Source: Liolophura sinensis (lineage: Eukaryota > Mollusca > Polyplacophora > Chitonida > Chitonidae). From it: a DNA stretch of 64,000 nt. This document shows, piece by piece, positions 13,801 through 28,800 of the stretch. The translations under genes and the position numbers were made by a program. The notes beneath the pieces are model-generated. The model had not been told where the DNA came from. It saw nothing but the letters and a program-made list of their open reading frames with translations, and searched no databases. The stretch spans positions 34,972,191-35,036,190 of the forward strand of contig NC_088302.1 of the NCBI RefSeq assembly GCF_032854445.1. Reading direction: 5' to 3'. Positions within the stretch are counted from its first letter, which is position 1. Each line of letters starts with the position of its first letter.

Positions 13801-16800
13801 AATAGCCCTGAAAATTAAACAAAAACATGAAGACCATGTAGTGTGAGTTATAGTAAAGTATTTACTAATTTAATTTATTTCATTAGGGTTTTAATATAGT
13901 ACTAAAAATGTTTCAGTTTTCACTTGATACGATAGCGCTCAGGTTTATGAGTAGAGAAATGGCCCTGACACAAGGCATTTAGCTTTGTGTGTTAAAACCA
14001 CAGCCGACTCAGATTGAGTCAGACTTAGATTGAGTCAGACTTAGATTGAGTCAGGCTTAGATTGAGACAGATTCAAGGACAATCCTCATGGCTATTTGGA
14101 TGTGATGATCCTCATGACTGATTGGATCTTTAGCAGTACATGAACCATTGAGAACCCTTGCTTGTGATAAATTGCAGACATTTATGAATTAAGGTTGTAT
14201 GTAAGGAAAATATAAATCATTTACTCAGTTTTAGCTCATCTCTTATGAAGTAAGGCGACGTATTGTGAGAGTAGGGAAAATGGTGGTGGCAGTGCCGGTG
14301 TTGGTGTTGGGTTAAGTTTTTTTTTTTAGCTCTTGTCTAATGGGCTCTCGTACATAAATTCAGAGTTAAGCTATTTCTTTTACCTCCTGTACAACCATTC
14401 ATTGATTGAAGGTTAAGCTTTTTTTTTTGGCTTCCTAGTTTAAGGTGTGGTGTGTAGATGCACATCCTGAGATGGAAGGTTAAGCTTTGTTGTTTTTAGC
14501 TCCTGTATAATGACAATCATATGTGGATCTCCAACGTAACGCAATAAAAAATTGTTTTGTTTATGGTTTTTTTTGTATTTCTTTTCACCTGTGTACATCT
14601 ACAAAGGGCCTACAGATGAAAGGTTGAACTGTTTTTTGGGTTTTAGTTTTATAGGTTTTGTGAATGTTTTTTAATGGTTTTAATTGATAGACTGTAACTT
14701 CAAAAATTTACCATTGATATAAACAATGTGTTTTCTGTAGTTAACACATTTTCAGAAATTAAGTCTTCAAGCAGGGCAACAATTTCTTGTACACAGGTTT
14801 TCTGTGACTCGCTGCTTAAGAGATATATGGACTTTGCCAGATTTACCATTTTTGTAATCAAGAAAAGTTTTATGGAGGGCGACAATTTTTATGCACATGC
14901 CTACCTACGTGAAGGAGAACAAGAAGGCTCTTGGGTTCTGGCGATTTTACCATTTTTCTGTTTTGTTGATACACATTCAGACTGACTTCATTCTGTTCTT
15001 CTGTAAACACAGATATCTACAAGCCTTTCTTGTAGGGCTACAGTTTCTATGCGATCACTTATCTAGATAGGTGTTTTGTTTCTGTAGCTAATTTGCCAGA
15101 TTTGTTGAATGTGAGAATTTACCTTGAGTATACCAATTAATCTGGTATACACAGTATCTGTAGAATTAACGCTAGCTAATGACCCAGGAGTCTCTCACCA
15201 ATTCAAGTCCAGCTCATGCTGGCTTCCTCTCCGGTCGTACGTGGGAAGGTCTTCCAGCAACCTGTGGATGGTCATGGGTTTCCCCCGGGCTGTGCCCGGT
15301 TTCTACCCACCATAATGCTGGCCGCCGTCATATAAGTGAAATATTCTTGAGTACGGCGTAAAACGCCAATCAAATCAAATCAAATAAAGTATCTGTAGAA
15401 AGCTTTCCACATCTGTATTAGTACTGGAAACCTGTGATACAAGCCAATGCATGTGCCTTCTTACATTGTGACGGAATGGTTAAACCATCCATGTAGACAG
15501 TGACTGTTGTCAGCTAAGTATTTGCGCCAGTCAGAGGGCTGCAGTGGCCACGCATAGTGCACCGATACAGATAGTACACCATATCTCTACATGTACTCAG
15601 CCATTCACACCGTTGGAATTGTTTACAATTTGCATGCATGTACCAAAGACCACTGACTCAGTTTTGTGCATAAACTCTGCACAATGACGTCTTTACCACC
15701 ACAACACTTCACACTGATTCCATTGTCTAGTTGACTGCAATAGAAGGCGAGCTGGTGGGATTCTCTGATTGCCTTGTTATTTGTATTACAGTCAGTTATC
15801 TGTCTCTTGAAGAAAGCATAGATCTGTTTTCAGGCATTTCATATTTGATTCAAATAGACACATCTTCTGTGATGTTGAAAATATTTGAACAGTGAACTGA
15901 ACCTGTGAAATTCAAGAAAGAAAGTTATTGGGTTGAGTTTTTTATTGATGAAAGTAATACTATATATTTTGCAAGGTGCATGTTCATTAGTTACCAGGAT
16001 CACATCTACAGCCATTTCAGTTCTGGAAAACATTAGGGCTCTAGAACTATAGCAGTGTCTAGATGTATGTCTAAAGTGTAATCAGTTATTATCATACGGG
16101 ATTAAAACACTTTCGATTCAACTCTTGTAATTTGAGATGGGGCACAGGGAGAGCGGGTAAGTGCTTTATCACAATATCTCTTATAACACCTGTCCAATAA
16201 ATTCATCAAAACGGTTGTGATGAACTTTGACCTTTGTTGTTTTATGACATACGTGTATTTGCCTCTAGCAACTGTGACCTTTCTGCTGACCCTGAGTTCA
16301 TACCTACACGTAAGTGTGTCTGCCCATCCCCTTTACTTCCTTCTCCGCTAATTAGAGTGATTTTTCCTTGATCACAGTTTCTTTTTCCTCGTCGTAAGGA
16401 TTCATATTAATTTTCCTGCTTATAAATCTATTTTACTATTGTTTTGGACTGTATTATGCTGTACATATATTTCATAAAGCCCTTCAAGCTTCAAGCATAG
16501 CCAGAATATTATGGCCAGTCAAATGTTGCAATATTCAGCTCTTTTTCTCATCAGTATAAAATATAATAATTTCAAACTTAATAATGTTGATTTTATTTCA
16601 TTTCATTTTTTTTATATTGATCAGTATATACATGTAATGGAAAGAAAGTAGGAATTCAGTGTTTTCAGATTTTGTAAATTAGTAAATCTGTGCATTGAAA
16701 GTACATGGCAAAATATAATGCTGGGAGAACTCTCAAAATGAATATATGCCCAAGTGGTATGAGTGGGGAGTGTGGATGAATGCCCTAGAGATGACCTGAA

Positions 16801-19800
16801 ATACTCTGAAACCTTACCATTTTGCTGAATACCTCATCCTTTTCTTCCCACATCTTTGTCTGACTAAGTTGTTAATTTTTTAGTCACAAGCTCGAATGAA
16901 TCATTCAGTGTGTTTTGATGAAGAAGTTGGCTGTTAACACATACTATGTCGTAAGTGTGAGAGCGCGAATATATTTGCAATTTTTACTGTTTACATTCAG
17001 AAAATGACAAGATGAAAGACTCGGGTTCTTAGAAATGGTAGGCCTAAATTTGGGATTCATGTGATTTTCATGTGATTCATGTATTTGACCCTGAGTGAAC
17101 CGAGATCTGATCCACCAACATGTGAATATTTATTGTATTTAGGTTGCTTGGGAGGACATAGTTAATAATTTTCACCAATAAGGTTAATCACATTTTCACT
17201 GAGCTTGAATAAATACTGCAGCTTTACTGTGTTAACAATGCTTGATTCACAGAACAAGTTAATTTGGGAGCCGCCATCAAAGTTTGGGTAGTTTTGGTCT
17301 TGAATGTGACATAATTTCCCCCAGGCTGTAGGGAACATGCTTGTCGTTTCATTGTGTGCTAAAAAGATCATTAAATTCTTTCCTTCACAGTTTAAAGCTG
17401 CTGTTGTAATAACCGTAGAGGGCGCTTTGAATGTAAACATTGAAAGTAGCCCCTGTATTACCTCTTTATCAGTTGGGCAATGGCCATAGGTATATGATAA
17501 AGGTAGAAATCTGTAAGATCAACCTTAAAAATTCATTATCGGTAACAAAACCCTAGAAACAAATATGATCAGTTAGTAGGGATTTTATTTTCCTTTTTAT
17601 TCTGGCTAATGAAAGAGATGATTTTAAAGAAATTAACATTGTGGGAAAAGTAGTTTCCATCAAATGCCCAATAAAAACTTTAGAGCAGAGCCCATATTTG
17701 GAGTCTGGTTGAGCTAGTACAGTGAACATATTTGTAACGATGGCCTAACTGAGGATGTTTTATATCCTATAAATACACTATACTTGTACGCATGGAGACC
17801 TCACATGACACAAATCACAAGGACTAGCGTCTGAGTGTGTGCCATTTGTCACAACTTTCGTTGCATTAAACCCAAAATGACCCCTGACTGGTGTAGAATG
17901 GCCTTATTTAGAGGTTCACTGGAGCTTTACAAGAGCCTTCTATAATGGCTACTGGGAGTTGAATGTGATCTAGTTGAATGCGTTTTCCATCAATATAAAA
18001 CCAGGTAAATAGTTGTGTGTCTGTTGAAAAAAATCTTATCTTGCAATAACAGGAAACATTACGCACAGTGAGTGAGAATAATTCTTTACATGCATGTTTC
18101 TCACGAATAATTGTGTTCATAAATTCAACACAAAACATACAATACATACAATATGAAGCATTGGATATTGCAGTATCTAACCTAACATAAATAGATGTAC
18201 AAATTTAAAAGATTATTTCAATGGAGCTTTTGTCTTTTTATACATACGAATGCATATAACTGGGAGAATAGAGTACAGCTTTCGCTGTAGATATTGGTTA
18301 TTGGATATTGGTTATAAAGTGCTTGAATACCTTCTGGAGATCAAAGGATTAACACTAGTCTTTATAATGTAATTTGATATCCTTGTTTATCAAACAGTAT
18401 GTTCTTTCTTCAACTAGTGTACTATAATCTGAGCTGTGGAGATGTGCAGCTGGTTGTCCCTTCGTGAGAGAGATCTGTTTAGCCAAAGACTGTGAAATGG
18501 GAGATTTCGCCTGGATTTGTCCATGGGGAAGTCTTGAGAACAAAAATACCTGTACAAAATGGATTAAATAATTAAACAGGTTCTGCTTATGCAGTCTTTT
18601 TGTTGTGTTGTCCTTTGATGTATTTAGATGGCCAAATATTTTGTGCTGTAAGATCTACTATAGTTTCAAAGGCTAAATGATAACGAGGGAGATGATCTGG
18701 ATTATTTCCTGCAATATAATAGGCTTTTACAACATATAAAGGCATAGATTGTGTGTTTTGCTTGAATGTTCCCATTTTACTAGCATTTAGAATAAATGTA
18801 CACACCAGGGCACAAGGACCTGCATATATGTGTTTATCACACTAGTCGAAAAGCAAATGTTACGTTTCTGTACTTACACCATTTTCACCTTTAGCAGCTT
18901 CGGGAGACCGAGGATATAACCTGCTCAGCACTGAGAGGTTGGAGCAAGAAAACAGGACTGGTTAGCCTGTTGTCAGTATAATGTGACTGGGTGGGGTCTC
19001 ACAATAATGTGACTGGCTAGGGTGTCATGTCTGGTGTCTTCGCTGTGATACTTCACTGGCAGCAGCACTTTGGCGACATAGATTCACCCTGCCATGAAAA
19101 GACACAGTATATGTACACACACCTAATGACTCATCATCATATTACTGAAAATTTGTAAAGTAGGATGATATAACACAAGCATACATACATTCCATTAGCA
19201 GCTTGACAGTTGTATAAGTACCAATATTTTGTGTACTAAAGTGAGTAGTAGGTCCTTGTTTTCTGATGTCTTCAAACAGTTTATTACAGAAAGCCATTTA
19301 TTTCAGCAGGTGTATGAAGTGTACATAGAGAGGTGTGGTGGTTCCTTCTCGCATCCTCACCTACACTTTACAGAGGCAACATATATCCATAGGGCATTAT
19401 AAAGCACAAATAAAGCAAATAATGGGGGGCCTCCATGGCTTAGTTGGTTTGCGCGCTAGCGCAATTAATGACCCAGAAGCCTGTCACCAAGGCGGCCGCT
19501 GTGAGTTCAAGTCAACCTCGTGCTGGCTTCCTCTCCGGCCGTACATGGGAAGTCTGCCAGCAACCTTTGGATTTCCCCCGGGCTCTGCCCGGTTTCCTCC
19601 CACCATAATGCTGACTGCTGTCTTATAAGTGAAATATTCTTGAGTATGGTGTAAAACACCAATCAAATAAATAAATGAATATGTAAAGCAAATAATGTGA
19701 ATATATGAATATGGTTTGTGTTCTTGTAGGGATTAAGATTGTTGGTGGTTGCAGTTTGGATGGAGAGGAAGACTATGGAATATTTGTGAAGAGAGTGTTA

Positions 19801-22800
19801 CCTGGAGGACTGGCAGAGATTGAAGGTAACATAGTTGCATAATTCAAAAGATATGAGAGTAGATGGGTGCACAGCGTACTCCTAGTTTCTGACAAGTATT
19901 TGGAGCCTCGAAATAAACTGAAAATGTTTTATTACTTGGACATAGTTTTATGTATCAGGAGACATGAATCAGAATGTTAAAGTGAAAGACAGCACCTGAT
20001 GTTTATGTCCACTGAAAGACTACCATTAAAATTATCTTAAACCGGCATTAAATTTTTCTTTTGATTTTTTTTTTCAGTCCAGTAAAAGTTTAGTGAAACA
20101 TTTGCCATGTCATAGCTTGAGCATGTCTCCTTTATCGTCAGCATGGTAGCGTCACGTTTACTCTAGCTCTCTAGTCTCAAAGGTATTTCCCATATAATAG
20201 TCTAAACAGTCGCCTATGGCAGATTAAAGTTGTGGACTTGGCGATGAAGGCCCAAGCTATTATTTCGCTTTCTCGGAAATTGGACGTACTGGAAGGATAT
20301 TTCTTCCACTGCTTGAACTGTTGACACAGTATGCTTATTCGTTGATACAGTTAACGAGTAGCATGCAGATGGGCAGCAAGAATATTCCTGGTACAGTTCG
20401 TAGCCTTCGGTGAGGTGGTGCTGGTATCGGTAATCACTGACTCTGATATTTGTTATTTAGCAACTGCATGCTGACTAAATTCTAACATGAACGACAAAAA
20501 CTTATTAGTATAATTTGAACAGCGTGTCTAAGTAGGCCTAAGGTTTACTGCGGAGATGAATGTGATTTGGGCCGAGACAGCACGCTACTGTCTGACATAA
20601 CTTGTGATGCCGTCCTTGAATATTAGGCATCTTGTAAATCAATTGATTTTACGTCTTTGGTGGTCCATAAATGATACAGACCAGAGCCCAGTTTCTTGAG
20701 GCACTCCGTACGCTACATTCACTTGACTACCACGGCAACCAGTGCTGTAGGCATTTTGTCGTCATGGTAGTTGCGAGGTCGTAACATTACAAGAGCTTTG
20801 TGGAATTGGACCCTGTCCCACAATGATTTACAGTATTTAAGATGTGAAAATGTAGTTGTTGGATAGTTGACTCTGGTGTTTGTGGTTACAGGTCGACTGC
20901 AGAATGGTGACCAGATACTGGAGGTAAACGGGGATAGTTTAGAGGGAGTGACAAATGACAGGTAAGTGTTGTTACATTTAGATTTTATATTGTTCTGTAT
21001 AATACACACTCAGATAAAGTGGCATCCAAAGTAAGTGTGGCCAAAGTAACTTCCGTGCAATTTTTTTTTCCGTGAGATTTCATTTGATGAGGAAAGCAAG
21101 GATTAAAGATACTGGTTTTCATCTATTGTAGCATCTTACGAAATGATCCATGAATTTTCAGTCTTGCATATGTCTATTAGAACTGTCTGCTGTCATAGTA
21201 ATTTATTTGTAGTGTAGGCTCTTTATCTGGATGTGTTTGGAAAATGGCCAGCATTAAAATTTTGAGCTGAAATTCTGACATCTTTGTACTGGATACACCA
21301 AAAGTGATCTAATTTTGGAGTATTGTTTATTAAAGGCAGGATATTCTGACTCGGATCAATTTGTCATAATTGTGGAAAGCAGAAGCACTTGCATCTGTTA
21401 GAACCATACCCACAATAAACTATACACATCCTCCCATTCACCCACAGAGCTGTGGCGATTCTGCGGAAGGCCTCGGCCACCAATGTGGTGGACTTGTTAG
21501 TGAGCCGAGATGATCAAGCCAGGTGAGTCTTGGTTTTATTTGTTTATATGATTGGATTTTTACTCCATACTCCAGAATATTTCACTTATACGACTGCGGC
21601 CAGCATTATGGTGGGAGGAAACTAGCAGAGTTTGGGGGAAAGCCACGAACGACCACAAGCTTCCAGCAGACCTTCCCATGTATGACTGGAGAGGAAGCCA
21701 GCATAAACTTAAACTGGCGACAGCCTCCTGGGTCATTGCACATAAGTTATTATAGGCAGTAACTCTGTGGTCGCAGAATGACATGGAAGGGACCTTCCAG
21801 GGATTCTTGTATTAGTTTTGGACATTACACTCAAAAAAATACCAAATCATAACTGTGGATATGACAGTCATCATATTTTCATTACAATTTCTATATTTGA
21901 CAACAAATTTCTCAAATCTAGCCTGTCTGGTAGTATTTTGTTTGATGAACTGTTTGCAACTTTACATAGATATGTGATCTTTTAATAGAAGAGAGTCACA
22001 AGTGGATAAATCCGCTGTGTTTTAGTTATTTGAGAGACAGATTGCCTGCAGTCGTTAAACTGTAATCTGTTGTGTGAAAAGATGATAAAATAGCTTAAAG
22101 CATGGGTTGTGGAGATAAGACAAATTTTCTGTATCTAGCACTAACAAGCAATGTAGACTTTCAATCTCTTTGCCCACAGAGAGGAGTATGAGGAGGTTTT
22201 GGAGAGACAAACTTTCCTAAGCCACAACTGTACCCCTGTCCATACAGAGACCCCCAGCAGAGAATCCAGTAAGGCCTCCTCCAGGTGTACCACCCCCTCA
22301 GTTACAGGTAACACAGCTGATGCTAGAATATCTTGGTAGTGTTGTATGTAGTTGACTGTATCTGAGTCAGAACTGTACCCTTTCCCATAGAGAGACTCCC
22401 AGGTACAGGTAGCCCACCTGAAAAGTCATAGAATTGTATGATGATTTATTCATTTGATAGAGGACTTTTAGGCCGTGCTTTCAATTATACAAGGGCCAAA
22501 TTGCATTATGAGTAAAATTTGATTGTCAGAGGTGCTGTTACTCTTTAACATTTCGACACATTTAGCAAGGTGTGTATTCAAGCAAATTTTTGAGGGGGTT
22601 ATTCTGTGTAGACTGATAAAATTAATCTTTTTGTGAAGCCCTGAAATTGGCCAATACAAGAGATTTAGTTTTGTCCCCAAATCAAATTAAAAATATGCAT
22701 AAATTACACTGAAAATTGCCCTTTCATATGCGAAAAGGTTGAACAATTAGGGTAATAGATAATTAACCCATTTTACATCAAAAACTATTTCTGTACAGTT

Positions 22801-25800
22801 CTCAGTGCAAATGGTACCTTTTGTGGATGAAAAAAAGCAGTTGAGTTCTTTTCACTTGTGGTGTGTTCTGAGCTGGAATGGTAGATGCTGTCCTGCGTCC
22901 TTATACAATTTCTTAAGTCTTTCCATTCAACAAGGAACAGTGCATTGTGATACGGGCAGACAGTTACATGTCATCTGCATATTCACAGCTGTGACCGGCA
23001 GGATGATAATTGCAGGAGTGTTGCCTGTGAATTGCAAGTTTCTTTCAGTAATTGAGTTGAAACCTACTTTTCATTTTGTTTTCTCTCTCAGATTTTAAGG
23101 CTGGCGTAAGCCCAAGGTATGATCACAGTGTTTACCACACTCCGCAGCAAAATGGAGTAGCAGAAAATCAAAATGGAGTATCAGAGGTAAATCTACATGT
23201 ATATCATTTTTTTACAACCATTTGTCTATCGATAATATGTTGAAAACTCAAGTGTAACTGCCAGGAAGTTTGTTCTGACTTTTAACAAGGGTTTGGTTGT
23301 TTTCAGTGATTTGTTTGGTTTCCTTCCATTATGAAAGAAGCAGCTGAAAAAAATTTGGGGTCTTGCACAGAACCTTTAAATATGCAGACATGCTCTTCTG
23401 TCCACATTAATGGTCCAATTTATTAAAAGTCTGTGTACCTTAAGTCCTGTGTGTGGGGATCATCTGTAATTACAAGTGATATGTTGCAGATAAGCCATCC
23501 AGATCAAGATTATGTTAGCCAGGCACCCGCTGCACCAGGGGAGACCACTCCAAGTGCCAGCTGGTACCCTCATCCAGCTATCAACCCCACTGATAGGTTT
23601 GGTGCGAGGATACAACCTAATATGGCTTCTACCCCACAAGGTGAGAAACCAGGCTGCAGTGTGAAGTTGTGTTGAATATGATGAAACAGATGTGAGAATA
23701 TTGTCCACTAAAAGAAATTACTTTTTTCTAACAGATTATGAAAAATCATGAAGATGGCCCTTTTTTGTTTTATTTTGTCTTGGGAGATTCAAAAAAAGAC
23801 ATCAGGTCATGGAAAGAATAAGAAAAGTGTTTGTTTTGGGCATACCTAAGTTTAGAAGTTGGACATCACTTGTCACAACACATTCTCCTTGATAAAACTA
23901 AAAAAAAAAACATTTTAAAAATCTGATTGGGGGATAAAGTTGGGATCAGTGGTGATGGAAAACAAGTAATTGATTTTATGACAGCCTAAAATATTTTTTA
24001 TAATAAATTTTTATTTGTTTGTTAACTGTACCAGCTGTAGGTGGCAGGGTGAGACTTCTTCCCTCCTACAACACCAGCCTGTCTATGATAGGTCACGGTG
24101 ACAACATCTCCCCTGTGCTGGCCCCAGGCACCCAGGGCCCTCCCCTTCACACTATGGGGATGTCACAGACGTTCAGTGGGACGGAGCAGTTACCTAGGTC
24201 ACAAGACATGTCCCAGACCAGGAAGCTCTCCCTTGACCCGCATGTCAGGTTAAAAGTAGAGAAACTCGAGGACGTAAGTTTATGATGCATGTTTTCACAG
24301 TTATGTCACTCAAAAGTCAAGTTTTATTCTCGTCTTTGTGCAGACTGCTATAGGGCAGAGAGGTTGAATGTTTGAATCCATCTCCTGCTCGCTCAGTGGT
24401 TTGTCAGCCATATGGGGAAGTGCTGTATCATTTTTATATGGTTTCATGAAAATTGTGGATTATTCTTCACCCTAAGGAGAGACAAAATCAGATACACAAA
24501 TAAAATACATGAACTATGGTACTTTTTGAAAAGTGGTGTGAAGTATGTTTTATCTTAACAGAAAAAGCTACTATCAAAAGTTTGCCTGATGATGATATTT
24601 AAATATGAGTCAGAAGTAAAAGTTGACTGTCACAAGTAATACTTAGCCAGACACAGAAATATTAAAGGAGCCTTGACGCAGGAAGCAACCTAAAAATACT
24701 GGTTCCTTGAAGATAGACATGTTCTGTAACCTTTCTAACCTTCCTGCCAGCAAAGTCACCATTACCACCTTTGTACCTGTTTGTTGTAGGCTCTGAGATA
24801 CCTGGGCCTGGAGCCGTCCCCAGAACAACAGGCCGTGTTACGGACAAACCTTGGGGTGGATAACACAGGAACTGTTAGCTATGGAGGTAAATCTGACCCT
24901 CAACCAGTCACAATATAAGGACCACAGGTGGACAAGTTATTCTCCTATCCATGTTTGCTGAACCAAGTTTTAGGCTTGGGATCAAACCTATTCCATGCTC
25001 TAACCATCCTGTCATCGCAGTTCTGTTGATAGTGGTCATTACTGGATTATAGTGACGTCATAGTGTTTTCTAGTGTGGTGATATGAGGCGTATGTAAATT
25101 GTTCTTCTGTATGAAAACGTGTTATTTGTCAGATTACTGACATGATCATCATTTGAGACCTCTACTTAATAACAAAAAATTTAGTGATTATAAATTTTTT
25201 GTCCCCAGCTTTCAATTCATCCTTATTCAAGTTAAATAATACGATGTTTTTTTTTTTTTTTTCATGTACATATTTATGTCTTTAAGTACTCTGCACATTT
25301 AGCTTCTTTGTTGGTAAAAATTTCAAAATCTTCAAATCACAAACATGCCAGTGAAATCTCTTGAACCTCCTTTCATTTAACAGACTTTGTGAGGGAAGCT
25401 CGTGAAATTTTCCGTCTTCAGCTGGATGAGAAAAATATAGGTCCTGGAGCCATGCTGTTTGCTGCCCAGGATCTGACATCACTGTTGGAGCCACCACCAT
25501 TCAAACCTGAGGTATTGTGGTAGAAAGGCCAGGAAAACCTGGTGGTGTATTTTTCTTTGATGGAATTTTGCGTTGTTCAGACAAACCCAGGGCAGTCCCT
25601 CACCTGTATTAATACTCGTAGAAAGCAGGCTATAAACCCCTATTTATTTATTTATTGGTGTTTAATGCCATTCTCCAAAACATTTCAATTTCGCAATAAA
25701 CATCAGGCTTCCATTTGTAACCAAATGCATTTCATGTGTAAGTTAAGATTGAAGGGGGATTGACCCAAAATAATGTATAGGGCAAGTCAGATCATTAGTG

Positions 25801-28800
25801 TGCCTTGCATAAACGGCCAACATGGACTGTCATTTGGAGATTGCAGATTTGTACAGTTAATTCGCCCTAAACAGAGGTGATGGGTTATAAACAACTTACA
25901 GGACTTTGAAGAATTCAAATTTTCCAAAAATTGATGTATGTCCTTCAAGTCAAATAGAGAACTAGCAACACGATAACTTTTTCATAATAAATATATGTCC
26001 TTGGAGGAGAAATTCTATAGCTTATCTTCTATGTTTTAAGTTGAGCACAATACCAGATGTGGCATTTGGGGAGGACTTTGATACTGTCAGACAAGAGCGG
26101 GATGAGTTAAGGAAGGAAGTACAAAGGTTGAAGGTCAGTCTGGTGTTTAGTCATTATCTGCACTTGTGTGATCATTAGTATAAGTAATAAAAAGCCTCTT
26201 GAATCTTCAGTCTGGCTTTTTTCTTGAAAATAAGAAAATTGAAAACCATCCTATTTTGTGCCACAAGGAAGGGTCATGTGTATTTCACTCGTTGTGAAAA
26301 TATACCTTTCCAAACAATCAATCTAAAAAAGTATTGTTACAAATAGGTCAACCGGATGTCTCACACAATTTTTACAATTGTTCAATCTTTCTGTGACGTC
26401 ATCGTGTCACAATATCTTTCACTGAAAAATGGAATGAAAAAATTATGTTGTCACGAAAATGGGTGGTGGGACATCAGATGTGTCGGATCCATCCATTATT
26501 TTACAACAGTGTATGCAAGGCCTTTGCTTTAAAAACACAGTCTCCAGTGAACGGAACTTATTGGTCCTGTTTAATGGTATCTTCATGAATATAATCTGGT
26601 GAATTTTTTTCATCAGATGATGCTGAAAGAAAAGGAGGAGACTTGCAATGTGGCTGAGGATGAAATTCTGAGGATAAGAAGGGTAATGAATGACTACAGA
26701 TTTTTGTATTCTCACCAGACCTCCCTGTCTGCCATGTACATGTACCATACTTTTTCCGAACGGTTTCAAAGTTGATAGTTATTATTTAAGAGTGTAGTTA
26801 TTTGTTAAATGCTATGATTGTTAATCTTTTTTCAGTATGGCATAAATGCTTATACATGCTCAGCTGTTGGTCATGTATGTTTTGTGTAACTTTGCAGCAA
26901 GCTCAGGGCGCAATTCATGAGACGCGGTCACTGCGCAGTAAAGTGCACCTAGCAGAACAGGCTCAGCGTGCCGCACGCAACATGGAGCAGGACTATGAAG
27001 AGGTGGTCAAACTGTTAGAGAAAGAGATAGCTGAAATGAAAGAGGAGCTGGACAAAAGAAAGGTATTCATTCATTTGAAAGTGTAATTGTTTTGTTTCCT
27101 TACTTTGGACATAACATTTTTACTGTAAAATGATATTGACGTTTTGTATCATAAATGATCAAAATTTAAAAAGCTCTAAAGTTGTCATTTATACATTTAT
27201 TTGTGCACCCTTTTGAAGTTACAAAATGTTTGATATGAAATGTTACGAGAAATAGATTTTACTGTTTGATTATGAGCATGCGTTTTTGAAACTTTTTGAA
27301 TCAGGAAGTCTCCACGGTAGATATGGAGAAAAGGCTCGCAGTCATCAGTTGTCAACTCAGGAAAACAGATTCTGCAAAGAAGACCTATGAAGTAGCCACA
27401 CAGAAACTTCTTCAGTTTGTGGAGGTACGATTTTTAAGGCTACCAAAGCAATTTCTCTTGTCCTATAGAAAGTTCATTTATTTTGAACCGTAGCTTTCTG
27501 AATTGCTTAACGGAAAGTTTGACAGGCATTTTCACTTCAAAAATATCGCATGATCGATAGTGCACTTCCATATCATTTTTTTTTTTTTTCTGAAAATCAT
27601 TTTGCCTTGTAGCGCTATAGGCCAGATAAGCTCCTTTGAGAAAAAGTTTGGAGAAAATTTGATTCACTAAACTTTTGTGAATGTGGCCCTGGTGATTGAA
27701 TAATACGAAATTGTGTTTAAGAAGGCAGAAGGTCTTGCGTTAGTTAAAGGAGGTGTCTTTCTCAAGACTTAATATCAGTTTGTTTTTTTACTTTTGTTGT
27801 AAATTGTAGCACATGGTCGTGTTATAATCCAAACAAGGTCGTTTAAGAAAAAGTTACAAGAAATTTGATTTTATCAAGTGTCAACAAAGGTCTTGGCTCT
27901 ATCTGTAGTTGTGTTTAAGAAGCCGTAAATGACTTAATAAGTTAAAATGACCTTATGACTTAACCCTCACTGTGCATTGGTATGAGAGCTTTAATGCAGA
28001 TATATCATTGTGTTCACATTGGGTGTAATGCTCATTTTTTGTATGATTTTTTTTTTTATAGCATGTTCATGAAACAATGAAAGACGATGATACTGCTGCC
28101 CAAAAAAGGTAAATGTGCGGTGTTTATATTTTGTTTTATCTGGTGAATCTATAAAACATCCCCTTTCTAAACTTGCAGGTAAATGTAATTCATTTGATAG
28201 TTTGGTCATTGTTGAAACAAATGATGTTTGACATCAAATGTATGAAAATATGCAATCTTTTAAAATTTGTTGTGTACATTGCACTATGGGCGTAGGTCAG
28301 CTCCTATGCTACAGTATTTCTTATGATGTTATAGGGTGGAGTCCTTCTCTGGGGAAGCAACCAGAGGAAGACAGTCAGCAGTGAGTATCAGAAAGCAGCA
28401 AGGGCAGAAGAGACTGGCCAGTGATGCTCGTGAAGTGGTGAGGGCAGTCAAGTCTCTCACAGACTCGCAAGGTGATTTTTAGACACTGTTAGCAGATTCT
28501 ATTGTTATTTTGACTTTGTGGAAATGCTTTAGCTCAAGGAGTTTTATAAGACAAAAATGTATGTTAGTAGACTGGTTGATACATTTATCTGATTGTCAGA
28601 CTCTATTGTGTACATGCATGTGTCATTACGCTATAAGTGCAGAGCCAACGGCCATTGACCCGACTGCCATCAACCTGTCTGCCGTCAACCTGCCGTTATG
28701 TAAATAAAACATTGTATGGTGTCAAGAGCTAATCACATAAATTAATGCATAAATCTACATTTTGGTTGAGATGCTTGTCTTTAGGACATGCAAGATGTTT

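Noticed and set aside
17405-17425. CTCF-like agagggcgc
   Set aside because: Only the second half of the motif fits, and it lies deep in an intron.
27515-27692. Possible MITE ending ttttgtgaatgtggccctgg
   Set aside because: Only one end resembles the MITE termini. The partner end could not be found.
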